NCBI RefSeq assembly: GCF_004114995.1
Contig: NZ_SDJP01000019.1
Coordinates: forward strand, 1-62,769
Length of the DNA stretch: 62,769 bases
Source: Halorubrum amylolyticum
Lineage (GTDB): Archaea; Halobacteriota; Halobacteria; Halobacteriales; Haloferacaceae
Direction of reading: 5' to 3'
Position numbers and translations under genes: made by a program. Each line of letters begins with the position of its first letter. The first letter of the stretch is position 1. Below, piece after piece: positions 23,891 through 33,286 of this stretch. Below the pieces are notes generated by a model. It did not search any database. It saw only the letters and a program-made list of their open reading frames with translations, and had not been told where the DNA came from.

Positions 23891-25090
23891 TCACCGACGA
23901 ACCGCGTCGGCGACCCGCGATCCGAGCGTCGCCGCCATGCCGAGGGCGCCGGCGACGAACGGAAGCGGATCGCCGGCCGAGAGCAGATCGAAGTTCGGGT
24001 TCCGGTACAGCGAGGTCGCCAGCGCGACGACCTCGCGGCCGAGCGGAGGCGGGTCCCCGTGGCCGTCGGCCCGAAGCACGTTGTAGAGGTACGCGAACTC
24101 CCCGCTGAGCAGGTGCGAGCCGACGCCGACCCGGTAGTCGGGCATGCCACCTCCGGGACGTTGCCCGGCGGCGAGGGCGGCGTAGCGGGCCGGGAAATCG
24201 ACGCCGGCGTGCACCGGCAGCGCCAGCGACCCCCAAAACCGGGGGTTGATCTCCATGAGCCTGAAGGAGCCGTCGCGCGCGTCGCGTCGGAACTCCACCA
24301 TCGCCGGACCGTGCCAGTCCAGCGCCGACAGGAGCGCGGTGCCGTGCTCGCGCAGCGCCGCGACGTCGACCGCCTCCCGGTAGACGCTCGCGCCGCCGGA
24401 GTACGTGAAACTCCGGACCCGCTTGTGCTGGAACGTCGCGACCGGCTCGCCGCGGTCCATCAGCGCGAAGAACCCGTACTCGCCGTCGCTCGGTACGAAC
24501 TCCTGCGTGACGGGCACGTGGCCCATCTCGTCGACGACCGACTCGACCGGCGGTCGCTCGCCGGCGTCGAGGAGCCGAACGTCGGGCTCGCGGGACCCCT
24601 GCCCGTCCTCGTCCACGACGATGGTGTACCGCGGTTTGACGACCAGCGGCCCGTCGTCGTTCGGCCAGTCGGTGAGCAGCCGCGTTCGCGGGACCGGAAT
24701 GTCGAGGTCCGCGGCGACGGAAAGGAGGGTCCGGCGGTCCTGAGCGCTCCGGAGCGCGTCGAAGCCGGGCCACACGGGGTCGAGGTGTTCCGAGAGTTCC
24801 TCGCGCCGCGACGCGAGGGCGTACGCGTCCGCCTCGCGCAGCGGGAGGACGGTTATCACGTCGTCGCGGGCGGCGAGGTCGACGAGGGCGTCCGCGTATC
24901 CCCGCATCGACCCGGTCGGGTCGGGGACGTCGACGACTTCCGCGCAGTGTTTCGAGGAGAGCGCCGGGGACCGCTGGCCGTCGGACGCGAGGACCGGCGC
25001 GAGGCCGGCGCGGGCGAGCGACCGCACCGCGACGACGCTGCTCTGGGTCCCGATGGCCGGGACGACTGCCGCCGGCCGGTCGGCGGTCAT
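23891..25090 (-). CDS. ATP-grasp carboxylate-amine ligase-like protein
   Basis: This 399-residue protein has an N-terminal Rossmann-like part (AVVPAIGTQSSVVAVRSLARAG), then an ATP-grasp core. The core includes GPLVVKPRYTIVV, EFVPSDGEYGFFALMDRGEPVATFQHKR and FRLMEINPRFWGSLALPVHAG; EINPRFWGS supplies the metal ligands. It joins a carboxylate to an amine or similar nucleophile using ATP. Its ATG overlaps the stop of the phosphatase gene upstream by 4 nt. The much longer open frame reaching 26359 is a non-coding extension. The substrate is unknown; a glycan or cell-surface role is suggested by context. Confidence 0.85.
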   Translation of the reverse strand: MTADRPAAVVPAIGTQSSVVAVRSLARAGLAPVLASDGQRSPALSSKHCAEVVDVPDPTGSMRGYADALVDLAARDDVITVLPLREADAYALASRREELSEHLDPVWPGFDALRSAQDRRTLLSVAADLDIPVPRTRLLTDWPNDDGPLVVKPRYTIVVDEDGQGSREPDVRLLDAGERPPVESVVDEMGHVPVTQEFVPSDGEYGFFALMDRGEPVATFQHKRVRSFTYSGGASVYREAVDVAALREHGTALLSALDWHGPAMVEFRRDARDGSFRLMEINPRFWGSLALPVHAGVDFPARYAALAAGQRPGGGMPDYRVGVGSHLLSGEFAYLYNVLRADGHGDPPPLGREVVALATSLYRNPNFDLLSAGDPLPFVAGALGMAATLGSRVADAVRR

Positions 25091-25668
25091 CGCTCGGGTT
25101 CCAGCGCCTCGGCGAGCCCGTCGACCGACCGGCCCACGTCGGCGTACAGCGTTCGGAATCCGTCGAGCCCCTCGCCGTACGGGTCGCTGATCTCGTAGCC
25201 GTCGCCGGAGAAGACCCCGAGGAACCGCGTCTTGTCGTCGAGGTCGCCGAACCCCCGTCGGAGGTCGCGGTAGTTGAGCAGGTCCATCACCACCACGAGG
25301 TCGCTCCGTTCGAGCTGGTCGGCCGTGACCGGCTTCGACCGGTGATCGGAGAGGTCGACGCCGAGCTCCTCGGCCACCCGGATCGCGTCGTCCGGGCTGG
25401 CGCGGCCGGCCGTCGTCCGGAGCCCGGCGGAGTCGACGGAGAGCCCGTCGATCCCCCGGTCCGCCGCGGTCGATTCGAGGTACCGCTCCGCGAGGGGGCT
25501 CCGGCAGATGTTCCCGTAACAGAGGAACAGCACGTTCGGGTTCGGCGACGCGGTCCCGATCGGAAGCGACGCGTCGAGGACCGACGGCGACCGCGCGAGC
25601 GCGAGGCGGAGGCGCTGGGTTTCGATACCGGCGTGGTTCCGTGCGACCGAGAGGTATGAACGGATCAT
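25087..25668 (-). CDS. Low-molecular-weight protein-tyrosine phosphatase
   Basis: The P-loop C-x5-R is Cys50-YGNIC-Arg56 followed by SPLAE, and the acid loop is SDPYGEG, as in arsenate-reductase-like/LMW-PTP enzymes. The 193 residues include an N-terminal helix-rich extension of ~45 residues before the fold begins at NVLFLCYGN. In bacteria such enzymes (Wzb type) control polysaccharide export kinases, and the glycan neighbourhood here fits, though no tyrosine kinase is visible in the window. It is translationally coupled to the ATP-grasp gene. Confidence 0.88.
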   Translation of the reverse strand: MIRSYLSVARNHAGIETQRLRLALARSPSVLDASLPIGTASPNPNVLFLCYGNICRSPLAERYLESTAADRGIDGLSVDSAGLRTTAGRASPDDAIRVAEELGVDLSDHRSKPVTADQLERSDLVVVMDLLNYRDLRRGFGDLDDKTRFLGVFSGDGYEISDPYGEGLDGFRTLYADVGRSVDGLAEALEPER

Positions 25669-25797
25669 TATGACGGGTTTTGTCGGCCGCGACCGACCGG
25701 TCGCGGCGGTGGATACCGAAGGAGAGCGCCCCGAGACGCTTCGTTACCGAGACGCTAATCCGCGGAGAAGAGGTACAGTCGAGAGGCGCCCCGTTCG

Positions 25798-26082
25798 CTA
25801 CGCGTCCCGCTTCTCGGCGTAGATCCGGACCTCGTCGGCCGTCACGACCACCGTTCGCTCCCAGATCCGCGCGCAGAGAAACAGCGGCGACTCGGACCAG
25901 TCGAAGCCGTCGAGCGAGTCGGGCCGAATCCAGTCGTGAAGGGTCGTCTCCTCCTCCTCGACGTCGACGTCCGACGCACGGAAGGCCTCGACGACGGCCT
26001 CGCTCCGGCGCCACTTCGGGCCGGAACTGTGCGAGACCCGAAGGTCCAGCTGTTCCTCGTCGAGCATGCGGAGGGGCGTCAT
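25798..26082 (-). CDS. HalOD1-like small protein
   Basis: This 94-residue protein (MTPLRMLDEEQLDLRV) contains SEAVVEAFRASDVDVEE, LHDWIRPDSLDGFDWS and RIWERTVVVTADEVRIY. This pattern resembles the halobacterial output domain HalOD1, a small domain found alone or after response-regulator domains. The start at 26082 is supported by a TTTAAA box about 47 nt upstream. Regulatory function is presumed, with no direct evidence. Confidence 0.65.
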   Translation of the reverse strand: MTPLRMLDEEQLDLRVSHSSGPKWRRSEAVVEAFRASDVDVEEEETTLHDWIRPDSLDGFDWSESPLFLCARIWERTVVVTADEVRIYAEKRDA

Positions 26083-26121
26083 ACTCGAAGTCAGTGGCCC
26101 GGTTGTTAAGTTCTTTCGTGC

Positions 26122-26136
26122 CACATTTAAATACAC
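26122..26136 (-). promoter_or_regulatory. TATA box of the HalOD1-like gene
   Basis: ACATTTAAATACAC is a near-symmetric TATA element in an AT-rich pocket between divergent genes. It is best placed for the minus-strand gene (start 26082, about a 20-nt leader). Confidence 0.5.
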
Positions 26137-26318
26137 ACCGATTACAGTGATTATTTCTCCCGAGAAAGACGCGGTTCCCTCCGACCGCCGCCGCGCGTAC
26201 GGAACCGCCTGAGGGCCAACCCTGAACCGGCATCGACCGACGAAGGCACCGTCGATCCGGCGATAGCCGGCGGATACCTTTACCGACCCCGAACGGAGGG
26301 ACGGTCGAGCCGCATCGA

Positions 26319-27500
26319 ATGTACTCCATCCTCGCGAGCGCCGTCAACCATCCGGACACGATCGAGCGCTACAACGGCCTGTTCAATCACCGCATCCTCC
26401 GCTCGCTCGCGGAGGCCGGCGCCGACCTGGGCGTGGTGTCGCCCCGACCGTTCGCCCCGCCGGTCGGCCGGTACGCCGAGTACGGATCGATCCCGACCGT
26501 CGAGGACTGGGGCGCGTACGCGGTCCACCACCCTCGGTTCTGGTACCTGCTCCCCAAGCGGTTCTTCTACGGGCTGGCCGGCGACTCCTTCGCCCGTCGG
26601 GTCCCCCCGTACGCGGACCGGGCGTTCGACCCTCCCGACGTGGTCCACGCCTGCCACGTCTACCTCGACGGCTACGGCGTCCTCCCGTACGTCCGCGAGC
26701 ACGACCTCCCGCTGTTCGTCGTCGCCCACGGGACGATCCTCAACTCGTACGACGACCTCGCCCGCGGGGTCCGCGAGCGCGTCCGCGAGACGCTCGACGA
26801 GGCGACCGGCGTCCTCTGCGTGAGCGACGCCTTGGCCGAGCGGGCGAGCGAGCTCACCGATCCGGCGAAGGTTTCGACGGTACCGCTCGGCGCCGACCCG
26901 GAACGCTTCCCGGTCGACCGGCGCGGGGAACTCCGGCGCGAACTGGGCGTCGACGCCGACGCGACGGTCGTCCTCTTCGTCGGGCAGTTCCTGAAGCGGA
27001 AGGGTGTCGAGGAGGCGATCGAGGTCGTCCGGCGCGTCGACGACCCGGACGCGACCTTCGTCTTCGTCGGCCACGGCGGCGACCTCGCCGACGAGGTGCG
27101 CGACGCGCTCGGGGACACCGGGCGGTCGCCGCGCCTCGTGTTCGACGGCCTCCCGCCGGTCGCGCTCCGCCGGTGGTTCGCGCTCGCCGACGCGCTGTGG
27201 CTGCCGAGCCACACGGAGGGGCGGCCCACCGTCGTCTACGAGGCGATGGCGAGCGAGACCGCCGTGTTGGCGTCGGCGGTCGGCGGGGTCCCGGAGCAGG
27301 TGGTCGACGGAGAAACCGGACTGCTGGTCGAGCCCACCGACGTCGACGGGCTGGAGGCCGGCCTCCGGTCGCTGCTCGCCGACCGGGACCGCGCCCGGGA
27401 GATGGGGCGCGCGGGCCGCGATCGGCTCCTCGAACGGGGGTGGACGTGGGAGGCCCACGCCGAGCGGGTCCGGCGACTCCACGAGGAGGCGATCGAATGA
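26319..27500 (+). CDS. GT4-family glycosyltransferase
   Basis: This 393-residue GT-B enzyme transfers a nucleotide-activated sugar. The donor-binding C-terminal half shows VVLFVGQFLKRKGVEEAIEVV and the EX7E motif in HTEGRPTVVYEAMA, then SAVGGVPEQVVDGETGLLV. The N-terminal half has HACHVYLDGYGVLPYVREHDLPLFVVAHG for the acceptor. It overlaps the next glycosyltransferase by 4 nt. Donor and acceptor are unknown. Confidence 0.92.
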   Translation: MYSILASAVNHPDTIERYNGLFNHRILRSLAEAGADLGVVSPRPFAPPVGRYAEYGSIPTVEDWGAYAVHHPRFWYLLPKRFFYGLAGDSFARRVPPYADRAFDPPDVVHACHVYLDGYGVLPYVREHDLPLFVVAHGTILNSYDDLARGVRERVRETLDEATGVLCVSDALAERASELTDPAKVSTVPLGADPERFPVDRRGELRRELGVDADATVVLFVGQFLKRKGVEEAIEVVRRVDDPDATFVFVGHGGDLADEVRDALGDTGRSPRLVFDGLPPVALRRWFALADALWLPSHTEGRPTVVYEAMASETAVLASAVGGVPEQVVDGETGLLVEPTDVDGLEAGLRSLLADRDRAREMGRAGRDRLLERGWTWEAHAERVRRLHEEAIE

Positions 27501-28678
27501 CGGACTCGGAGGGCGGACAGGCGAGCGACCGCGAGGCGACCGACCTCTCCCTCCTCGTCTTCACCTCCCACCGACCCGAGGAGGTCGTCGAGCCGCTCCG
27601 CGAGACGGACCTCGACGTGGTCGTCGTCAGCGTCGACGACGGCGGATCGCTTCCCTCGCGGGCCGTGACCACCGTCCGGCGGACGCGGCGGGCGTTCGCG
27701 GCGCACGACCCCGACGCGGTCCTGCTCGACTGCTACGAGGCGATGGGCGCGCTGGTCACGGTGCTGGCGGGCCGCCGCGACGTCCCCGTCGTCGACCGGC
27801 TCGTGGGGGACACGTGGCTGCGGTTCGAGAACGCGATTCGGGAGGCGAAGGCCGAGAGGACGTGGGCGCGCGCCGCGGCCTACCGGGCGATCCTCGGGGT
27901 CGACGAGTTCGTCTTCTCCCGCGCGAGCGGGTTCGTCGCCGTGTCGGACCAGCTCGGGGAGGTCGTCCGCCGGCGGACGGGCTGTCCCCCGGAGCGCGTC
28001 GGGAAGGTTCCCGTGCCGGCACCGAGGATGGGAGCACGGGCAGAAGGAGGCGCGGGGGCGGACGGAGGGGCGGTCGCGTCGTCCGACGCGGACCGATTCG
28101 GGGTCGACGCGGACCGCGTCCTGCTGACGGTGACGAACCTGAAGTACCGGGCGAAGCTCCGCGGGATCGAGACGGCGCTTGCGGAGGTCCTCCCGCTGCT
28201 CGAAGCCGACCCGGACCTCGCGTACGTCATCGCCGGCGGCGGCGAGTACGCCTCGGAGCTTCGGTCGATCCTCGACGAGCGCGTCGACGACCCGGACGTT
28301 CGGCGGCGGGTCAACGCGCTGGGGCACGTCGACGGGGTCGCCGACCTCTACGCGGCGGCGGACGTGTTCGTCTACGTCTCGTACCTCGACGGCTACCCGC
28401 GCGTCGTGCTGGAGGCCCAGGCGGCCGGCCTCCCGGTCGTCGCGAACGACGCGTTCGGGATGCGCGAACAGGTCCGAGACGGGGAGAGCGGCTTTCTGAT
28501 CGACCCGGGGGAGACCGGCGCGCTCCGCGAGGCCGTCTCCGCGCTCCTCGCGGACCCCGAGACCCGACGGCGGTACGGGGAGCGCGGTCGCGACCGCGTG
28601 GCGCGCGAGAACTCGCCCGAGGCGGTGGGTCGACGGTTAGCGGCGTTCCTCCGGGAGCTGGCGGCGGAGACCGGCTGA
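27497..28678 (+). CDS. GT4-family glycosyltransferase
   Basis: This 393-residue protein is the second of a translationally coupled pair. The C-terminal Rossmann half has LTVTNLKYRAKLRGIETALAEVLP, FVYVSYLDGYPRVVLEAQAAGLPVVAND and MREQVRDGESGFLIDPG, typical of GT4. The EX7E motif is altered: D-G-Y-P-R-V-V-L-E keeps the second Glu but has Asp at the first position. An Ala/Gly-rich loop (about residues 175-195) breaks the domain junction. The ATG at 27497 overlaps the previous stop. Confidence 0.9.
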   Translation: MTDSEGGQASDREATDLSLLVFTSHRPEEVVEPLRETDLDVVVVSVDDGGSLPSRAVTTVRRTRRAFAAHDPDAVLLDCYEAMGALVTVLAGRRDVPVVDRLVGDTWLRFENAIREAKAERTWARAAAYRAILGVDEFVFSRASGFVAVSDQLGEVVRRRTGCPPERVGKVPVPAPRMGARAEGGAGADGGAVASSDADRFGVDADRVLLTVTNLKYRAKLRGIETALAEVLPLLEADPDLAYVIAGGGEYASELRSILDERVDDPDVRRRVNALGHVDGVADLYAAADVFVYVSYLDGYPRVVLEAQAAGLPVVANDAFGMREQVRDGESGFLIDPGETGALREAVSALLADPETRRRYGERGRDRVARENSPEAVGRRLAAFLRELAAETG

Positions 28679-28872
28679 CGGGGCTCTCGCTCGATCCGGG
28701 GCGCTTCGACGGGGTCGGACGGGCGTACGCGGCACGGCGCGCAGATCGTTCGCGGCCCGGTCACCACGAGACAACCGACGGGAGCCTGAGCGCGGGGGAG
28801 GGCCGGAGAGGACGGGCGCCCGGATCGCACCCCCGGCGTGACTTTTTACGACCTCCTGTCGTCGGTGCGACC

Positions 28873-30306
28873 ATGAGCGATCCGTTCGTCGTCGTCGGTG
28901 CCGACGCCGCCGGGCTGAGCGCGGCCAGCAAGTTCCGCCGCGAGGCGCCCGACCGCGAGGTCGTCGTCTTCGAGAAAGGACGGTGGATCTCGTACGCCTA
29001 CTGCGGGATGCCGTACTTCATCGAGGGGCGCGTCGAGCGCATGTCGGACCTCCTCTCGCTGTCGCCGAGCGAGGTCGACGACCGCGGGATCGACCTCCGG
29101 CGCGGCCACGAGGCCGTCACCGTCGATCCGGACGCGAAGACCGTCACCGTCGAGACCGCCGACAGCAACTCGTTCGAGCAGCCCTACGACGACCTGCTCG
29201 TCGCGACGGGCGGCCGCGCCTCGACCGGCCCGTTCGACGTGCGCGACCTAGACGGCGCCTTCACCCTCCACGACATGGACGCGGCGGCCGCGATCGACGC
29301 GTACGTCGCCGACCCCGGCGCGTACGACCCCGACCGCGCCGACGTGAGCGCGGTCGACCGCGAGCGCGTCGAGCGCAACGCCGCGATGCCGGCCCCCGAG
29401 ACGGCGGCCATCGTCGGCGGGGGCTACGTCGGCGTCGAGATGGCCGAGGCGCTCGTCGGACGCGGGCTCGACGTGCACCTGTTCCACCGCTCCGGGCACC
29501 TGCTCCCGGACTTCGGCGAGGCGGTCGGCGAGCGCGTGGCGGACGAACTGACGGCGAAGGGCGTGACCGTCCACACGAACGCCCCGGTCGAGGAACTCGT
29601 CGGCGACGATCGGATCGAAGCGGTCGCGCTCGACGAAGGGGACCCGGTCGACGCCGACCTCGCGATCGTCGGCGTCGGGATTCGGCCGAACACCGAACTC
29701 CTCGACGGGACCGGGGTCGAGACCGGCGAGGGAGGCGCGATCCGCACCGACGAGTACGGGCGGACGAGCCTCCCCGACGTGTACGCCGCCGGCGACTGCG
29801 CGACCGCGATCCACGCCGTCACCGGCGAGGAGGCGTGGATGCCGCTCGGACTCACCGCGAACCGGACCGGGCGGGCGATCGGCGCCACGATCGCCGACGA
29901 CCCCTCCCCCGTGGGCGAGATCGCGGGCACCGCGGCCGTGAAGGCGTTCGACATGGAGGCCGGCCGCGTCGGGCTGGTCGAGGACGAGGCGGCCCGCGAG
30001 GCGGGCTTCGACCCGGTCCGCGAGACGGTGACCGCCGGCTCCCGGTCGGGCTACTACCCGGGCGCGGCGCCGACCGACGTGACGCTCGTCGCCGACCGCG
30101 ACACGGGGCGTCTCATCGGCGGGAGCATCGTCGGTCCAGACCGCGCCGCGGTGCGGATCGACACGCTCGCGACCGCGCTGGAGGCGGACATGACCGTCCC
30201 GGAGGTCGAGCGGCTGGACCTCGCGTACGCGCCGCCCTTCTCGCCGGTGTGGGACCCGATCCTCGTCGCCGCGAAGGTTCTCAACGGGACGCTCGACGGC
30301 GACTGA
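28873..30306 (+). CDS. CoA-disulfide reductase-like FAD/NAD(P) oxidoreductase
   Basis: This 477-residue flavoprotein reduces a disulfide or related substrate with NAD(P)H. It has an N-terminal FAD site (VVVGADAAGLSAASKFRR). The single active-site Cys44 lies in YAYCGMPYFIEG, as in CoA-disulfide reductase/Nox-type enzymes. A second dinucleotide site is TAAIVGGGYVGVEMAEAL, and the C-terminal FAD motif is VYAAGDCA. The dimerisation domain follows from about residue 345. A CTTTTTA box about 28 nt before the ATG suggests a leaderless transcript. The exact substrate is not certain. Confidence 0.9.
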   Translation: MSDPFVVVGADAAGLSAASKFRREAPDREVVVFEKGRWISYAYCGMPYFIEGRVERMSDLLSLSPSEVDDRGIDLRRGHEAVTVDPDAKTVTVETADSNSFEQPYDDLLVATGGRASTGPFDVRDLDGAFTLHDMDAAAAIDAYVADPGAYDPDRADVSAVDRERVERNAAMPAPETAAIVGGGYVGVEMAEALVGRGLDVHLFHRSGHLLPDFGEAVGERVADELTAKGVTVHTNAPVEELVGDDRIEAVALDEGDPVDADLAIVGVGIRPNTELLDGTGVETGEGGAIRTDEYGRTSLPDVYAAGDCATAIHAVTGEEAWMPLGLTANRTGRAIGATIADDPSPVGEIAGTAAVKAFDMEAGRVGLVEDEAAREAGFDPVRETVTAGSRSGYYPGAAPTDVTLVADRDTGRLIGGSIVGPDRAAVRIDTLATALEADMTVPEVERLDLAYAPPFSPVWDPILVAAKVLNGTLDGD

Positions 30307-30315
30307 CGGAGCGGA

Positions 30316-30858
30316 TCAGTCGTCCGCGCTTGCGCTTTCCCCCTTCTCCTCCTCCGCAGGGGGCGAGTCGCTTTCCCTCTCGCTCCCCCCGATTCCAGCG
30401 ACGACGCGCCCGACCGCGTAGCCGGCGACACCGACCGCGACCGCGGCCGCGACGGCGACGCCGAGCGGTTCGACCACGGCGGCGAGGAACGACGCGGGGT
30501 CGGAAAGCGGGATCGCGTACGGCTCCGGGCCGACCGTCCGCAGCAGGACCGCCGTGAAGGGGCCGTACACGAGGAGAATCGCGGGAAGCACGCCACCGCC
30601 GACCGCGGCGAAGGCGACGACCCCGACCGCGGCCAGGACCGCAATCGCCCCGGCGACGGGTGCGGCGAGGGACTGCGGAACCCCCGTCGCTCCGAGCGAC
30701 GCCGCCGCGTCGGCCGCAATCGAGACCGCGTCGAAGGCGACGTACGAGACCGCGAAGCCGACCGCCCCCCAGACGGCGGCGCGCTCGAACCCGGTCTCGC
30801 CGAGCGCGACGCGGGCGAGGGCGGCGAGGCCCCCGGGTTCGTCGTCGTCCCCCGTCAT
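30316..30858 (-). CDS. Membrane protein of unknown function
   Basis: This 180-residue protein has four to five Ala/Val-rich helices between residues 25 and 155 and a charged Ser/Glu/Asp C-terminus. Its ATG at 30858 overlaps the stop of coaD by 4 nt, so the two are co-transcribed. The long open frame to 31353 is antisense-type Arg-rich sequence and was not used. Function unknown. Confidence 0.75.
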   Translation of the reverse strand: MTGDDDEPGGLAALARVALGETGFERAAVWGAVGFAVSYVAFDAVSIAADAAASLGATGVPQSLAAPVAGAIAVLAAVGVVAFAAVGGGVLPAILLVYGPFTAVLLRTVGPEPYAIPLSDPASFLAAVVEPLGVAVAAAVAVGVAGYAVGRVVAGIGGSERESDSPPAEEEKGESASADD

Positions 30859-31349
30859 TCCGGGCGAGTCGCGCCCCGTCCCTCCCGGTCGGGGGTGAGG
30901 TTGCCGTGTTCGTCGATCTCGCCGGCGACGATCCGGGTCGAGGAGATGCGCTCGCCGTCCTCGGCCGGGACGTGGTCGACCACGACGAGTTCGAGGGGAT
31001 CGTGGCCGCGCTCGGTTCGGATCTCGTTGATCCGTTCCCCGCCGCCCCTCGTCTCCGGGGAGACGATCAGCGCGTCGAACCCGGGTTCGACCGCGATGCC
31101 GGTCGGATCGGTCAGCTCGCGGATCTCGAACTCGCGGCCGTGCTCGTCGGCGAGGTCGGTCAGCTCGGCTTCGAGGTCGCGCTTCCGGCGGTCGTACGGG
31201 CGGACGTACCGCTCGACGTGTCGGGTCTTCGGCGCGAGCTCGTCGGACGTGAGCCCGACGGTCACGTCCCCCAGCTCGAACGCCCGTTCGAACAGCTTCC
31301 GGTGGCCGTCGTGCACGGGATCGAACGTACCACCCAGCGCGACGTTCAT
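30855..31349 (-). CDS. coaD: Archaeal phosphopantetheine adenylyltransferase
   Basis: This 164-residue nucleotidyltransferase makes dephospho-CoA from 4'-phosphopantetheine and ATP. The motif GGTFDPVHDGHRKLF contains the HxGH ATP site (His13-Asp-Gly-His16), and ERISSTRIVAGEID supplies the ISSTxI phosphate-binding loop. Length and motifs match the archaeal/eukaryotic-type PPAT. The last ~15 residues are charged and variable. Confidence 0.93.
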   Translation of the reverse strand: MNVALGGTFDPVHDGHRKLFERAFELGDVTVGLTSDELAPKTRHVERYVRPYDRRKRDLEAELTDLADEHGREFEIRELTDPTGIAVEPGFDALIVSPETRGGGERINEIRTERGHDPLELVVVDHVPAEDGERISSTRIVAGEIDEHGNLTPDREGRGATRPE

Positions 31350-31409
31350 GCACGTCGGTTGCGCGGACGGGACTTAAAAGGTCTCGAAGCGGGAGCGATC
31401 GGGCGCGAT

Positions 31410-32003
31410 CTAGCGGTCGTCCTCGTCGTCGGCCCGGTCGTCGTCGGCCCGGTCGTCGTCGGCTTCGTCACTCACGTTGTTTCCATCTTCGTCTTCGTCG
31501 CCCTCGTCGCCGTCGACCGAGATCTGAACCGGCTCGGCGTCGCCGTCGGGCGACTCGCCGCCGAGCCGCCGGTCGAGGTTGAACACGGCGTTGAGCTCGC
31601 GCTGCACGTCGCCGACGACGCCCTGCACCAGCTCGCTCGGCGCGATCGCCTCGTACTCGTAGGGGTTGTTGCCGGCGCCGCTCGCCTCCCGCTTGTCGCG
31701 CTCGACGGTGCCCTCGTCGTGAAGCTCCGCGAGCGCCTCGCGGACCGTGCTCGGGTAGAGCCCGGTGCCGTCGGCGACCTCGTCGCTGGTGCTGTTCGGG
31801 CTGTCGCGGAGGTAGACGTAGATCCGCGCGCGAGTCTCGGTGTCGAGCAGCCACGACAGGAGGTCGACGACGTTGTCGTCGAACCCCTTGACGGCCTTGT
31901 CCGCGCTCTCGCCGAGCCGTTCCCTGGTCTTCCGGAGCTCCTCGCGCGTCCGGTCGGTCGGCGACTCGTCGTCGGGGTCGTCGACGTGATCGTCGGCGGT
32001 CAT
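31410..32003 (-). CDS. Winged-helix DNA-binding protein with acidic tail
   Basis: This 197-residue protein has a winged-helix domain at about residues 40-115 (VVDLLSWLLDTETRARIYVYLRD, SDEVADGTGLYPSTVREALAELHDEGTVERDKR), as in MarR/TrmB-like regulators. A Glu/Asp-rich C-terminal tail ends in repeats of DDRADD. The ATG at 32003 (MTADDHVDDP) is the most natural start. It probably acts as a transcription regulator; its target and ligand are unknown. Confidence 0.82.
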   Translation of the reverse strand: MTADDHVDDPDDESPTDRTREELRKTRERLGESADKAVKGFDDNVVDLLSWLLDTETRARIYVYLRDSPNSTSDEVADGTGLYPSTVREALAELHDEGTVERDKREASGAGNNPYEYEAIAPSELVQGVVGDVQRELNAVFNLDRRLGGESPDGDAEPVQISVDGDEGDEDEDGNNVSDEADDDRADDDRADDEDDR

Positions 32004-32089
32004 AGCGGAAACTGGGGTCCGCGCGCCCAAAAGCGTTTCTCGTCGTTTCGGTTCCGACGGAACACCCTCCCCACTCTTCGTTCTCCCGC

Positions 32090-33169
32090 TTACGGGGACA
32101 ACACGAGGTCCTCACAGAGCGCGTCGAGGCCGCCCTCCTCGCGCAGCCGGCGCTGGCGCTGCGCCCCGCTCTCGGCGTCGTACACCGCTCTGATCCCGTC
32201 GATCCCGAGCCGGTCGCACTCCTCGGCGACGACCTCGCCCAGCGAGACCGTCTCCTCGCCGTCGCGAGTGATAAAGGAGGCATCGTGGCCGTAGCGGATC
32301 GCCCGCCACTTGTTCTCGTCCAACAGCTCTCGGCGGAGGGTCGGCGGAGCCTCGCCGTCCGCGTAGCGCTCGGCGTAGTCGACGACGAGGGCGTGGACGT
32401 ACTCGACCAGCGCGAGGGTGACCGCCGGGTCGCGCTGGGCGTCCGGCGCACGCACCTCGACCGTGCCGTGGCCGGTGTGCGGTCGCACGTCGAACCAGAG
32501 CTCGCCGCGGTCGTCGATGGAGCCCCGCTCGACCATCCGGTGCTCGTAGCGCCGGAAGGCGTCGAAGTCGTCGAACGCCGAGGGGACACCCGTGTTCGGG
32601 AGGTTCTCGAAGATCTTCGCACGGGCCGACGCGAGCCCGGTGTCGAAGCCGTTCCAGAACGGGGAGTTCGCCGACAAGGCGAGCAGTATCGGGCAGTGCC
32701 ACCGGAGCCGATTCGCAATCTGCACCGCCTTGTCCGCGTCGTCGACGCCGACGTGGACGTGGAGCCCCGCCGTGGTGTTGCGGTGTTGCGGGTACTGAAT
32801 CCGGTCCAACTGCGCTCGGTACCGCGGCTTCTCGGCGTGATCGAGCTCGCGCCACTTCGCGGCCGGGTGCAGCCCCGCCGCCGCGATCCGGTAGCCGTCG
32901 GCGGCGGCGTGGTCGACGAGCGCCTCCCGCACCGTCGAGAGGGCGTCGGCAGCGTTCGACGGGTCCTCGATCAGCTCCGTCTGCGCCTCGATGGTACACT
33001 TGAACAGCTCGTGGTCGAATCCCTCCGGGACCTCCGCCGGGGGGTCGCGGCCGTAAACGAGATCGTCGGTCCCCGAGGTCGGGCGGCCGTCGGCATCGGC
33101 GATGTAGAACTCCTCCTCGATGCCGAGCGTTCCCATCCGGGCGAACGCGTCCCGCGAACCGAGTTCCAT
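32090..33169 (-). CDS. gshA: Glutamate-cysteine ligase (haloarchaeal GshA)
   Basis: This 359-residue enzyme joins glutamate and cysteine to gamma-glutamylcysteine, the main low-molecular-weight thiol of haloarchaea. The GCS2-type core shows [14 protein letters not shown] near the N-terminus. Further motifs are [44 protein letters not shown] and [20 protein letters not shown]. Length and motifs agree with GshA of Halobacterium. A second enzyme (GshB) is not needed in this group. It is a single-gene unit. Confidence 0.9.
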   Translation of the reverse strand: MELGSRDAFARMGTLGIEEEFYIADADGRPTSGTDDLVYGRDPPAEVPEGFDHELFKCTIEAQTELIEDPSNAADALSTVREALVDHAAADGYRIAAAGLHPAAKWRELDHAEKPRYRAQLDRIQYPQHRNTTAGLHVHVGVDDADKAVQIANRLRWHCPILLALSANSPFWNGFDTGLASARAKIFENLPNTGVPSAFDDFDAFRRYEHRMVERGSIDDRGELWFDVRPHTGHGTVEVRAPDAQRDPAVTLALVEYVHALVVDYAERYADGEAPPTLRRELLDENKWRAIRYGHDASFITRDGEETVSLGEVVAEECDRLGIDGIRAVYDAESGAQRQRRLREEGGLDALCEDLVLSP

Positions 33170-33286
33170 TACCGCCCCGTACCGGCCGCGCGGTCTTATA
33201 TGGATTGGAACCCGAAACGGAGCACCGACGGCGAGCCTCGGAAGCGTCGATCGGTGCGATCGACGACCGCACCGACCGCCCGAGGC

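Noticed and set aside
25091..26359. Long N-terminal extension of the ATP-grasp frame
   Set aside because: The part before 25090 is Arg-rich and overlaps the phosphatase gene in another frame; the ATG at 25090 matches the family's natural start and is coupled to the phosphatase stop.
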